A DNA stretch of 64,000 nt, from positions 219,829 through 283,828 of the forward strand of contig CAJJDP010000149.1 of assembly GCA_905182995.1 (NCBI GenBank), given 5' to 3'. The DNA comes from Paramecium octaurelia. Lineage: Eukaryota > Ciliophora > Oligohymenophorea > Peniculida > Parameciidae. Of this stretch, positions 26,113 to 38,300 are shown piece by piece. The notes below the pieces were generated by a model that did no database searches, was not told where the DNA came from, and saw nothing but the letters and a program-made list of their open reading frames with translations. The number at the start of each line of letters is the position of its first letter. Position 1 is the stretch's first letter. The translations under genes and the position numbers were made by a program.

Positions 26113-27237
26113 TTTAAATTTATTACGTTTTAATCCCAAGTTATCATTAACTATCCATCTTCAGTTAATCTACCAAAAACAGTACCTGTTCCAAAATCAA
26201 TAAATTAACCAATTGAAATTCAATTGATTAATATACTTTTATAATGTTAAAATAATATTCATTTTTACAGATTAACATCTACTTTTACTAATTATATTAT
26301 GATTAGAAAAACAATGACAACTATTCCCATTTTTAACTTTCATTTTTTTGGTTATCCAATTCATAGATATTCATAACAGGGCTATGTCATTGTTAGACAG
26401 TAAATAAGTTTATATTAATAAAGAATAGTCTTTACTTAATTTTTAACACAATCATACATTATTTATTCTTTTATTATTTATTTATGCATATTTCATCGTC
26501 ATCTTAAGCACAAAAGATCAGATAGGTTAGTTTTCATCTAAAATTATGTTGATTTAACGTTTATGACATTACCAGGACTTATCTATTCTACAAAACTTCA
26601 TTCTGAATCTTTAGATCATCACCTTTATTAATTACTATCCAGCGAATCAAATTTCTATGTCCTATTATTTTTTATTAGACATAGCACTATTTATTTTAAA
26701 AGAAATTCCAAATTATAATATCATTATCTAAACTTCTAGATACAAACAAATTTGAATTATTCATGAAATTTAATTATCCTACAATGCCATTGTGTTAACT
26801 AAGTCTTTGCATAAGTTTAATATTCCCTTAATTAAATTCAAATACTTTGAAAATACCATCCATATATCTGGTTATCATAATAGTAAAATCTTAATTAAAG
26901 CAAGCTGAAAAGCAACATTCATATTCTTTGACAGAATTGATTACTTGATATTTAAACAAAACTATTTATGAAGTTTGATTATTGGTAATAGTTTAGATAT
27001 CTGGTTAGGAAATCTTAAATGCTTGAAGAAGTTGGGAGAAGCATTAAGTAAATTTTTCTGTGTTTTGAGATGCTACTTAAATTTCTGGTTTATTTTCACC
27101 ATTAAAATGGATTAGTGTAGTAATGATATTATTTAATTATTGAGTACTAATTTATGTTAATACTTCATTTGTGATTGATAAATCTATTTCCATTAACTGA
27201 TTTAAATGATTAAACATTTCATTAATTTTTGCATAAA
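26113..27237 (-). pseudogene. WD40 protein gene, truncated copy (contig C)
   Basis: Same gene as 27474-28803, cut at its 5' side by the gap at 27238. The open part runs from 27237 to TGA at 26534. Beyond it a decayed C-terminus is still visible (IDFGTGTVFGRLTEDGQLMI near 26150), matching the end of the intact WD40 gene at 52.3 kb but in another frame. Confidence 0.75.
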
Positions 27238-27238
27238 N
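27238..27238. other. assembly gap (single N)
   Basis: Join of overlapping contigs that were not merged, probably because they differ by the 197-bp IES. Confidence 0.9.
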
Positions 27239-28598
27239 TTGATATCTTCTTCATGTCTTAATACTACATATCCATATATTCTATTTTACTAAAAAGCAGA
27301 TAAATTAAAGATGAAAGATTACATAATTTATTTTAATCTAGGAAAATATATCTATTCTCTTTATCAAGAGAATTTCATATGCTCATAATGATTATGATAA
27401 ATACAGAGACCCAATGAAAATTATTTATAATCAATTTATTAAAATTATTTTCAAATTTCTTTAACTTAAAATATTTAAATTTATTACGTTTTAATCCCAA
27501 GTTATCATTAACTATCCATCTTCAGTTAATCTACCAAAAACAGTACCTGTTCCAAAATCAATAAATTAACCAATTGAAATTCAATTGATTAATATACTTT
27601 TATAATGTTAAAATAATATTCATTTTTACAGATTAACATCTACTTTTACTAATTATATTATGATTAGAAAAACAATGACAACTATTCCCATTTTTAACTT
27701 TCATTTTTTTGGTTATCCAATTCATAGATATTCATAACAGGGCTATGTCATTGTTAGACAGTAAATAAGTTTATATTAATAAAGAATAGTCTTTACTTAA
27801 TTTTTAACACAATCATACATTATTTATTCTTTTATTATTTATTTATGCATATTTCATCGTCATCTTAAGCACAAAAGATCAGATAGGTTAGTTTTCATCT
27901 AAAATTATGTTGATTTAACGTTTATGACATTACCAGGACTTATCTATTCTACAAAACTTCATTCTGAATCTTTAGATCATCACCTTTATTAATTACTATC
28001 CAGCGAATCAAATTTCTATGTCCTATTATTTTTTATTAGACATAGCACTATTTATTTTAAAAGAAATTCCAAATTATAATATCATTATCTAAACTTCTAG
28101 ATACAAACAAATTTGAATTATTCATGAAATTTAATTATCCTACAATGCCATTGTGTTAACTAAGTCTTTGCATAAGTTTAATATTCCCTTAATTAAATTC
28201 AAATACTTTGAAAATACCATCCATATATCTGGTTATCATAATAGTAAAATCTTAATTAAAGCAAGCTGAAAAGCAACATTCATATTCTTTGACAGAATTG
28301 ATTACTTGATATTTAAACAAAACTATTTATGAAGTTTGATTATTGGTAATAGTTTAGATATCTGGTTAGGAAATCTTAAATGCTTGAAGAAGTTGGGAGA
28401 AGCATTAAGTAAATTTTTCTGTGTTTTGAGATGCTACTTAAATTTCTGGTTTATTTTCACCATTAAAATGGATTAGTGTAGTAATGATATTATTTAATTA
28501 TTGAGTACTAATTTATGTTAATACTTCATTTGTGATTGATAAATCTATTTCCATTAACTGATTTAAATGATTAAACATTTCATTAATTTTTGCATAAA
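27239..28598. repeat. contig-end overlap, IES-free copy
   Basis: Counterpart of 25681-27237. The excised junction is at 27287-27288. Confidence 0.9.
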
Positions 28599-28803
28599 GA
28601 AATTGAATTTATTAATAATTTCTTTGCACTGCTTTGATGTACAAATGAAAGTTATTCATTGTGCCTAAATTCAGAGCAGGATTGATGTAAAAAAGCAAAT
28701 TAAATGAGTTACTTATACCATTACATTTATTAACTATTATTACACTAAAATCAATCTTAAGTATTGATATTAAACTCTCTATTTTCTTCAATTAAATAAC
28801 TGT
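27474..28803 (-). pseudogene. WD40 protein gene with lost C-terminal repeats
   Basis: A 303-codon minus frame is open from 28803 to TGA at 27895 (first ATG 28659). The N-terminal half is helical (KINEMFNHLNQLMEIDLSIT). WD40 units follow: CFSACFNQDFTIMITRYMDG, then VFEFNQGNIKLMQRLSQHNG and SRSLDNDIIIWNFF. The next repeats expected from the paralogue at 52.3 kb are missing or out of frame, and the final strand lies at about 27510 in another frame. It is thus a truncated paralogue; a short product of 255-302 residues remains possible. The usual N-terminal B-box-like cysteines of this family were not found upstream. Confidence 0.75.
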
Positions 28804-28947
28804 TCAATAAAGATAGATTTTGCAAATGTAACGATAAAATATCCATGTATATGGGAAGAAAATCTAACCTCATAAAATTTCTTGAAGAGCACTTGATTAA
28901 TTCAAAATTTCTTTATTATGTTATTTAGCAAGGCTTCCGGCATTTTA

Positions 28948-30296
28948 ATGAAGAGTATTAGCTAACTTATGAATGAATTATTGAAGACTACAGTTTTTTT
29001 TTGAATAATTATCACTTAATTAATGTGAATAGATTGGTTCTAAACCCTTTCATGTAATAAACATTTGCAATAGTTAGACTAGAGATTACCGTTATGAGTG
29101 ATATTTATTTGGTAATAATCTAATATTGACAAATCGATCCAATTGTTTATTCCCAATTTAATATCAATTAAGGGAATGATTGTACTAATTTTACATTGAA
29201 AACTATAAACACTGAATACATAGACTGTGAATTGCGTCCTCATCTATAATTTAGACAAATCTTAGTTATAAAATATTTTTGATTTTCTTAAATAAATTTT
29301 AGAAAAGACACAAGAACAAAATCCTTTAACTTTTATACAATATCATTAAAGCTACTTAATAGGAAGGATCTTTAAAGAAATTGATGAACAAGATAAGGCA
29401 CAAATAGATAATAACAAAGCGATTGATTTTATCCAAATGATGCTGCTTTTTATTTCAATAGAAGTACTCAATTTAAAACAATGAATAGGAATTTTATTTA
29501 ATATATTTGGAAATAGATATTTATCTTTCTAAGATTCTAACTAGGCTATTGATTTAGATCCTAATTATAGGCTTATTATAACAGAGGTTATCAATTCATC
29601 ATAACGAATAGGAGCCCTTCACTTCATATTAGAAATAAAAATTAAGCAGTTATTAAGGCTATTGAATTAAATCCTAAAAATGGATCAAAACATTCTTACA
29701 GAGATTATCAATTGCTATGTGGAAGGACTTATATATTAGAAAATGGGGGATAAGAGTTAAGCACTTAAAAAAAATGGCAAGACAATTGAATTGAATTCTA
29801 AAAACCCTTTGTCATATTATTTAAGAGTTTATTAGAATATTCTATTGACTAGGAATTCTATAGAGCGAAATAGGAAATAAGGATCAGGCCCTAATAGATT
29901 ATAATAATAGTATAGCATTGGATCCTAATAATTCGAATGCATTTACTAACAGAAGTAATTAAGCTAATAAGTGTAAAAGGTGCTCATTTAAAAGAACTTA
30001 ATTAAAATGATAAATCATTTAAGATTACAATAAGGCGCTTGAGTTGGATTCTAATAATATATTTGCTCTTTGCAAGTTTAGGTGATCTATTTTATAAAAG
30101 GTAAAATTATACTTTACTTTATCGTTTTATTAATATTACGAGTACTTAATTATTGATAAATACAAATTTCAGCAAATCAATCATTTGAATTTATAATGCA
30201 TGTCTGCATAATTCAAGACAAATTCAAATTACTCCAAGAAATTTAAGATAGCGCTGTATAGATAATAGTAGAACTTTAAAATTACCAAGCCAACCA
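28948..30296. repeat. contig-end overlap, contig D copy
   Basis: Repeats at 30298-31649. Differences seen are a 3-bp TTA insertion in the second copy (after gcta near 29354/30704) and one substitution (cagttatt versus cagttaat). Confidence 0.9.
29290..30296 (+). pseudogene. TPR gene remains, first copy
   Basis: Several degenerate TPR units are visible on the plus strand, each ending in the typical AIDLDPN/IALDPNNSNA/ALELDSNN signature (for example NKAIDF near 29415, AIDLDPN near 29548, QALIDYNNSIALDPNNSNA near 29900, NKALELDSNN near 30035). They sit in different frames with TGA codons between them, so no continuous protein can be made. Confidence 0.7.
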
Positions 30297-30297
30297 N
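30297..30297. other. assembly gap (single N)
   Basis: Unmerged overlap of about 1350 bp between neighbouring contigs. Confidence 0.9.
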
Positions 30298-31649
30298 ATG
30301 AAGAGTATTAGCTAACTTATGAATGAATTATTGAAGACTACAGTTTTTTTTTGAATAATTATCACTTAATTAATGTGAATAGATTGGTTCTAAACCCTTT
30401 CATGTAATAAACATTTGCAATAGTTAGACTAGAGATTACCGTTATGAGTGATATTTATTTGGTAATAATCTAATATTGACAAATCGATCCAATTGTTTAT
30501 TCCCAATTTAATATCAATTAAGGGAATGATTGTACTAATTTTACATTGAAAACTATAAACACTGAATACATAGACTGTGAATTGCGTCCTCATCTATAAT
30601 TTAGACAAATCTTAGTTATAAAATATTTTTGATTTTCTTAAATAAATTTTAGAAAAGACACAAGAACAAAATCCTTTAACTTTTATACAATATCATTAAA
30701 GCTATTACTTAATAGGAAGGATCTTTAAAGAAATTGATGAACAAGATAAGGCACAAATAGATAATAACAAAGCGATTGATTTTATCCAAATGATGCTGCT
30801 TTTTATTTCAATAGAAGTACTCAATTTAAAACAATGAATAGGAATTTTATTTAATATATTTGGAAATAGATATTTATCTTTCTAAGATTCTAACTAGGCT
30901 ATTGATTTAGATCCTAATTATAGGCTTATTATAACAGAGGTTATCAATTCATCATAACGAATAGGAGCCCTTCACTTCATATTAGAAATAAAAATTAAGC
31001 AGTTAATAAGGCTATTGAATTAAATCCTAAAAATGGATCAAAACATTCTTACAGAGATTATCAATTGCTATGTGGAAGGACTTATATATTAGAAAATGGG
31101 GGATAAGAGTTAAGCACTTAAAAAAAATGGCAAGACAATTGAATTGAATTCTAAAAACCCTTTGTCATATTATTTAAGAGTTTATTAGAATATTCTATTG
31201 ACTAGGAATTCTATAGAGCGAAATAGGAAATAAGGATCAGGCCCTAATAGATTATAATAATAGTATAGCATTGGATCCTAATAATTCGAATGCATTTACT
31301 AACAGAAGTAATTAAGCTAATAAGTGTAAAAGGTGCTCATTTAAAAGAACTTAATTAAAATGATAAATCATTTAAGATTACAATAAGGCGCTTGAGTTGG
31401 ATTCTAATAATATATTTGCTCTTTGCAAGTTTAGGTGATCTATTTTATAAAAGGTAAAATTATACTTTACTTTATCGTTTTATTAATATTACGAGTACTT
31501 AATTATTGATAAATACAAATTTCAGCAAATCAATCATTTGAATTTATAATGCATGTCTGCATAATTCAAGACAAATTCAAATTACTCCAAGAAATTTAAG
31601 ATAGCGCTGTATAGATAATAGTAGAACTTTAAAATTACCAAGCCAACCA
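30298..31649 (+). pseudogene. TPR gene remains, second copy of the same locus
   Basis: Repeats 28948-30296, including all TPR remnants and their breaks, so it should be counted once. The sequence continues unique after 31649. Confidence 0.7.
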
Positions 31650-31897
31650 AAATTATGATTAATCCTCTGTAACTGATATGAAAAAATAATTTCGTTGCTT
31701 AGTGAGAAAAAAAAAAAATAATTGATACCAGAAACTTAGTTTTCAAAGCTGGAAGAGAAATAATAGACTTTTTGAATTATTCTCAACTAAAGAAGATATG
31801 ATAAGCCTTAATAGATAGGTAAGCCTAATCTCATCAAATGATAACTTAAAAACACCCAATTCCTGCTCGATTTGAAGAAGAGCCTAAATTGAAATGA

Positions 31898-32353
31898 ATG
31901 GATGACTAATTTATTGAAGAAAAACTCTCTTTGCTTCACAAAGTTGAAAATAATCAACAATTAATTTATTATAATGCTTTGTTTTAATCTTTGCATCGCT
32001 TCCTCTAAGTAATTTTATAGATCTAATAAGAACTATAATAAATAAATAAAGATCTTTTGATTGAACATTAATCATTAATAGTAGAAGGAATAGTTGAAAA
32101 AAGTTTTACTGTTAAATCAAAGATTGAAATAGATGTAGAGGCATTTAAAATTATAAATCAAGCCTTAGATAATATGATATAATCTGAAAAGTTAAATAAA
32201 ATTTATGTTAGGTTTCATCGATTGATGAATATCCTTAAATTTTAGAACATTACCAACCTCTTCGAATTAGAAAAAGTACTAAGTATAGCTATTATTGAAC
32301 TTACAATGTAATAATAAAAGGACTTAGGAGGAAATTAATTCGTAGTTAGATGA
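31898..32353 (+). CDS. coiled-coil protein fragment
   Basis: A 151-codon frame from ATG 31898 (directly after an in-frame TGA) to TGA 32351-32353. The product is helical and Gln/Glu/Leu rich (FLQVILQIQQELQQINKDLL, EKLNKIYVRFHRLMNILKFQ). After the stop the same style of sequence continues in another frame (DEFVTKLSITKFHKEQ), so it may be the broken C-terminal part of the TPR gene just upstream. No domain was recognised. Confidence 0.5.
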
Positions 32354-33419
32354 ATTTGTAACAAAATTAAGCATTACAAAATTCCATAAGGAGCAAAATG
32401 TGCATTAAAACTGGAATTCAAGATGCTTTGATCATTATCAAATATTTAGAGGATATATCAGTGTCAATTAAGAAAATGAATGAAAATAAGCTAAGATATT
32501 AATTTTAGATGATCTAGAGAATAAGAAATTAAAAGTTTAATTACAGCAAAAAGAAAAACCAATTATTTACGATTAATTTGTAATTGATTCGAATTCCTCC
32601 TGTTAATGCAGCAAAATATTTTGTTATTTATTTATAACACGATTATTATAATAGAATAAACTAACTTAATATTATTCTCAGATATATTAATAATAATATG
32701 TTATACAATTGAATTGGAACTAGAGGATTATAAATATTTATAAATGTTTGAGATTCTTTATCATTATCTCAATCATTTCAAAATTTTTACTGAGAAATTT
32801 TGTTGCTAGTGTAGGAATGTTGTTAATAAATTATTTTACATTCCTATTCTATATTCATAAAGAAATAAGATATGCACATGTTAATGTGAATTGTCACTAT
32901 TATAAATTTCATCTACCACATATCCTTATAAAGCTGGCTTTTCTTCCTAACAATAATATTTAAGATACATTTTAGATTATAGTATAAACTGAAATCAAGT
33001 AATAGAAGTTCAATATTATTTTAAATTGAGAGAATGAATTGGGAAAAGGAGTCGGATGAATACTTTATGGGGTTTTGGCTTTATCGAGAGTTGATGAAAT
33101 AATCTTCTCATCCATAATTCAAGAGAGAGAAATATAGGACTGCCTATAATTTCATTCATTAGATCAAAATCAAAATTAGGTAGAATAAGAAATATAGGTA
33201 AAAAATGTATTTCTATTGGATAAGGGATAGATGTTTAAAGTTGGGAAAAATAACATTTAAGAAAATAATAGATGTTCTGAAAGCAATTAAAGATCATTAA
33301 TTTAAAAATCAGAATTACTCATCAAAAGAACATTAAGAAATTAAAGAAGATCTGATCAAAAAAGTAAGTATCCTAAGATAAGAAGATCATAAAACTAGTA
33401 AAATTTTAGTTCATCTTAC
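32354..33419. other. no resolved gene
   Basis: Short plus-strand frames continue the helical style up to about 32600. From 33000 to 33420 some text may be the decayed upstream part of the following WD40 locus. Confidence 0.35.
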
Positions 33420-34150
33420 TGTCTTTGATGAGAGATGCATATAGAGTGGGTCAAATTCTCTTCTTTATTAGTTGAAATGGAGGTTGATTTGTAGACATAA
33501 ACGTTTGAACATATTAGAATGAGAAATATTTCACTACTAGGAGCAAATTTTAAGAGATTTGACTTCAGTGGATCTGAATTTAACAATTTCATTATTAGTT
33601 GAGTGAATTTGAATGATGCAATGTTATTTATTGTAAATGGAGTTAAATAAGTTAAATGGTCACTGTGATATTGTCAATTAGGTTTGCTTTTCTCCAAATG
33701 GTATGCTATTTAACATCTTGTAGTAATAATTAAATTTTTTTGTTGGATATTAGAAGAGGAATAAACAAGATTGAAAAAGTAAAGAGCAAGGTAAAATAAT
33801 TATTCTTTCTCCAAATGGTGCTAGATTAGCATCTGGCAGTGGCAAATTTGTGTTTATATGGAATCTTGAAACATGGGAATAAATATCTAAATTAAATGGT
33901 CATTCAGATGAAGTCACAGCAGTAAATTTTTTCCTAATGGTACCACATTTTAGCATCTGGTAGTGATGATAAGTCTATCCGTTTATAGGATGTTAAGACA
34001 GGATTATAAAAAGCCAAATTAGATTATCACTCATCAACCGTATGCTCAGTCAATTCTCTCCTTATCCTGATGGCACTACATTAGCATCTGGTAGTCATCA
34101 TAAGTCTATCTGTTTATGGGATTTTAAGACAGCAAAATAGATTATCCCTC
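33420..34150 (+). pseudogene. second decayed pentapeptide-WD40 locus
   Basis: On the plus strand VEMEVDLQTQTFEHIRMRNI, SLLGANFKRFDFSGSEFNNF then VNLNDAMLF aligns with the pentapeptide-like stretch before the WD40 array of the intact NACHT-WD40 gene (there [20 protein letters not shown]). A TGA interrupts it near 33600. Four WD40 units follow (NGARLASGSGKFVFIWNLET, then LDYHSSTVCSVN...PDGTT twice) with frameshifts between them. It is a pseudogene of the same family, oriented opposite to the intact gene only 1.2 kb away. Confidence 0.75.
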
Positions 34151-34802
34151 AAGATTTAAGTTATAAATAACTTCTTGATAATAATAATAATAATACTATT
34201 GATTAATATTTTTATTAGAGAGACACAACAAGCTTGGATTCAGGCACAGTTAATATATTTTATTATAATTGTAATTATTAGTATGTTCAACTAAATTAAA
34301 AGAACAATTCTTTATTTTTCTATAATTGATATTTATGATACATCATCAGCTGAACATAAATTAAAGCACAAAGAAATTAATAATATTATAGCAAAAAATA
34401 ACAAATTGTAAAAAATGTCTAAATGAACTGATAGAATAAAATTCAATATGTATTTTATCACAATATATTTATTTTTCACTGAAGCAAAGTTGATTTAAAT
34501 ATCCAACTTACAGCTGGCCAAATTTTTGAAGTTTTTGGTAGGTACTAACTCATTCAGCCCAATTAATTGATGAATATAAAATAAGTAGAAAATTGTCGAA
34601 AATCTAAAAGTAATCATACGGAATAGAATGTATTTATTATTAAATTAATGTGATTATTGAAACAACTCTCTATTACGCATCTCACTTCCCTCTCGTTAAT
34701 TAAAATTGATTTAATTTTTCTCATTTTATCTTTTCATCTCGACCAAAAAATGTTTTTCTTAACTCTATCCACATACTTTAGACCCCTTTTTTGATCTTTT
34801 AG
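34151..34802. other. no resolved gene
   Basis: AT-rich, becoming pyrimidine-rich on the plus strand towards 34700-34900. No recognisable frame. Confidence 0.4.
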
Positions 34803-35138
34803 TCATTCTCTTTCCACATATTTGGTCGATTACCTAAGTGCGTTTCTTTTTACCTCATCCTAATTGTGTAATTGGGCCCCCTATAGTATCCAAAACTATT
34901 TGCTTTCATGAGGGTTTATCTTGAGGTAGCTTCTAATCAAAGGGCCTTCAATTAAATTTTCTAAAGTATCTAAAAAAAAAAAAGAGATTTAAGGATAAAT
35001 TTTCCTACATAGCTAAACAAAAAAAGGGATTTTGGGAGGAAGGCGTTCCGAAAATTCTCCTCCTCTACTTTTTGCCTTTGCATAAAAATCTTTCATAAAT
35101 CGCGACCAGGACTTTATTCTTCGCCTTATTAGGACCAT
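34803..35138 (-). CDS. unknown 111-residue frame downstream of the NACHT-WD40 gene
   Basis: ATG 35138 to TGA 34803, basic at the start (MVLIRRRIKSWSRFMKDFYA) with mixed composition and a higher GC content than its surroundings. An in-frame TGA lies upstream. There is no recognised domain. Chance frames of this length occur in a one-stop code, so it is tentative. It could also be sequence trailing the large upstream gene. Confidence 0.35.
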
Positions 35139-35303
35139 TTTCCTTTTAACTAGCTATTTAATAGTAAGCTATTGATTAAATATTGAAAACTTCTCTCTCA
35201 AAAGAATTACATTTGACTAATAACAAATGGCAATGTAAATATTATAAATATTAATCATTTTTTCTACTATTAAGGCTCTAACAAAATTTAACTTCCTCTT
35301 TAT

Positions 35304-38300
35304 TCAAATAATTTCTTTAATTCCAAACCCAAATGATGAACAAATTCTCCTTAAAAGATTAGAGCATCTTTTGATTAAAAAATTAATTGCTGAGATATAA
35401 AAAGGATTGTAGTATAGGAGGTAGCTAAATAGTGAAAAATAATTACTATTATTTTGAATTTAGGATTGAAATATCGGGAGTTTAAATTTTTCAAAAAGGT
35501 TTTAATTGATCAGTTGTCCTGATTTGATATCCCAGACACGGATAGAGTTATCATCACTACAAGATGCTAAAGTAGTACCATCAGGAGAGAAATTGACCGA
35601 ATAAACATAACGTAAATGACCATCTAATTTAGCTTTCTATTCGCCTGTCTTCACATCCCATAAACGGATAGAGTTATCTGAACTACCAGATGCTAATGAA
35701 GTACCATCAGGAGAGAAATTGACTGATTAGACGATATGAATATGACCTTTTAATAAAGATTTTAATTATCCTGTCTTAACATCCCATAAACGGATAGACT
35801 TATCTCCACTACCAGATGCTAATTTCGTACCATCAGGAGAGAAATTGACTGAATAAACGCTTCCTGAATGACCATCTAATATGGCTTTTTATTATTCTGT
35901 CTTCACATCCCACAAACGAATAGATTTATCCTCACTACCAGATGCTAATGTAGTGCCATCAGGGGAGAAATTGACTGAATAAACCCAATTTTCATGACCA
36001 ATTAATTTACCTTTTTATTACCCTGTCTTCACATTCCATAAACGGATAAAGTTATCCGAACTACCAGATACTAATGTCGTACCATCAGGAGAGAAATTGA
36101 CTGAATATACCCAATGTTCATGAACATCTAATTTAGCTTTTTATTACCCTGTCTTCACATCCCATAAACGGATGGAGCAATCATAACTACCAGATGCCAA
36201 TGTAGTGCCTTCAGGAGAGAAGCAAACTGATTTAACATCATTCTAATGACCATCTAATTTGGCTTTCTATTGTCCTGTCGTAGCATCCCATAATCGGATA
36301 GAGTTATCTTAACTACAAGATGCTAATGTAGTACCATCAGGAGAGAAAGTAACTGAGTAAACAGTTTCTGAATGAACATCTAATTTGGGTGTTTACTATC
36401 TTGGCTAAACATCCCATAAACGGATAGAGGCATCTTCACTACCAGATGCTAATGTAGTACCATCAGGAGAGAAATTGACTGAATAAATACTTCCTGAATG
36501 ACCATCTAATTTGACTTTTTATTATCCTGTCTTAACATCCCATAAATGGATAGAGTAATCAAAACTACCTGATGCTAATGTTTTACCGTCAGGAGAGAAA
36601 TTGACTGATAGAATTCCATCTGATTGACCATATAATTTGGCTTTTTATTATCCTGTCTTGACATCCCATAAACTGATAGACTTATCTCCACTACCGGATG
36701 CTAGTGTAGTACCATCAGGAGAGAAATTGACTGAAGTAACAAACATGTAGTGACCATCTAATATGACCTTCTATTATCCTTATTTAACATCCCATAAACG
36801 GATAGACTTATCTCTACTACAAGATGCTAATGTAGTGCCATCAGGAGAGAAATTGACTGAAGTAACTGCTTTTTAATGACCATCTAATTTGGCCTTCTAC
36901 TATCCTTATTTAACATCCCATAAACGGACAGACTTGTCTCTACTACAAGATGCTAATGTAGCACCATCAGGAGAGAAATTGACTGAAGTAACTGCTTTTA
37001 AATGACCCTCCAATTTGATTTTCTATTATCGTGTCTAAACATCCCATAAACGGATAGAGTTATCTTCATTACCAGATGCCAATGTAGTACTGTCAGGAGA
37101 GAAACAAACTGATTTAACCTCACCCTAATGACCATCTAATATGGCTTTCTATTATCCTGTCTTAATATCCCATAAGCGGATAGAGGCATCTTCACTACCA
37201 GAAGCTAATGTAGTACCATCAGGTGAGAAACAGACTGATATAACTCCTTTTTAATGACCATCTAATGAAAATAAATCACTAGTCTTCAAATTCTTCCATT
37301 TGCAATCAAACATTAATGCTCCATTTAGATTAATTCCATTTATGTTCACATTATAAAATTCAGATTAGCTTAAATTACATTTAGCAAAATTACCTCCAAT
37401 TAAGGAAGTATTTTTAATCCTTATTTTCTAGAAATTGTGACTAGTTAGATCAACTTGCATCTCAACTAATAAATTCAGTGAGTTTGATCCACAAATAATA
37501 TAGGTTGCATCAATAGCAGTTAGATATACAAGAAATTTCAGCAATTCTATAATTTTTTAATTTTTTTATATTTTTTACTTCAAATATTTTTTAGTTTCAG
37601 AAAAGAAGTTTGGGGAATAATCAATGGCAGAGAATGAATTTTCTTTTAAAATGGAGAGAAGATCCAAAGTCTATTGCATATTGTTTTTTAAAGTGTCAAG
37701 TTTTTATTGGTTCATCGGATGAACCGTTTTCCAACTCTCATAATTTTTAAGAATTTGTAAGCTATCCACATATTATGTTTTTTCTTCCATTAAAATCTCA
37801 AGAATTTAGCTTAATATTTCAGTGTCTAGATTTTAAGATAAAACCAACACTTAATATAGATCTGCAGCAATCAAGAATTCTTGGATGGACTTATGAACAA
37901 ATTAAAAATTTATACCTTTCTATCTAATCAAAGAACAACTCCTTACATCCTTTTTATAGTTTCCATTTTTACAATCATCATTAAAAAAGTTATTCAACCA
38001 TTCTTCCTCAACATTTTTCTCATGATATAATAATCCTTTTTATTAATACTAGACTTAAGTGAACTGTCTAAAAGTCATTTCTTATGCCAGCTAGATTGAA
38101 TATTTTTTTAAATCATGAACAAAACAATTAATATTTATGGATTTTCCTAAATTTTGCAATTTCTCTATTTATTTCAAATGATACTAATTAATAAACTCTT
38201 CATAAAAGTCGTAACTTGTTAGATTGTATTCTTGTAATGCATCAGAAACTAGTTATATTATTGCTTCTTATTCAAGTGCTATTTTTTCAACAGCAGTATT

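Larger units (their letters stand above)
25681..27237. repeat. contig-end overlap, IES-containing copy
   Basis: Repeats at 27239-28598. The two copies are identical by eye except that this one carries 197 extra bases (25729-25925). Confidence 0.9.

Noticed and set aside
28948..31649. Two separate TPR pseudogenes in tandem
   Set aside because: The copies are practically identical including their breaks and flank a single N, so they are one locus shown twice by unmerged contigs.
34803..35138. Extension of the NACHT-WD40 protein into this frame
   Set aside because: The large gene already ends at TGA 35304-35306 and the frame is separated by another in-frame TGA; kept only as a weak independent frame.
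35500..37270. Regular 126-bp direct repeats as CRISPR or satellite DNA
   Set aside because: No spacer structure; the units translate to WD40 repeats in one frame and the organism is a eukaryote.
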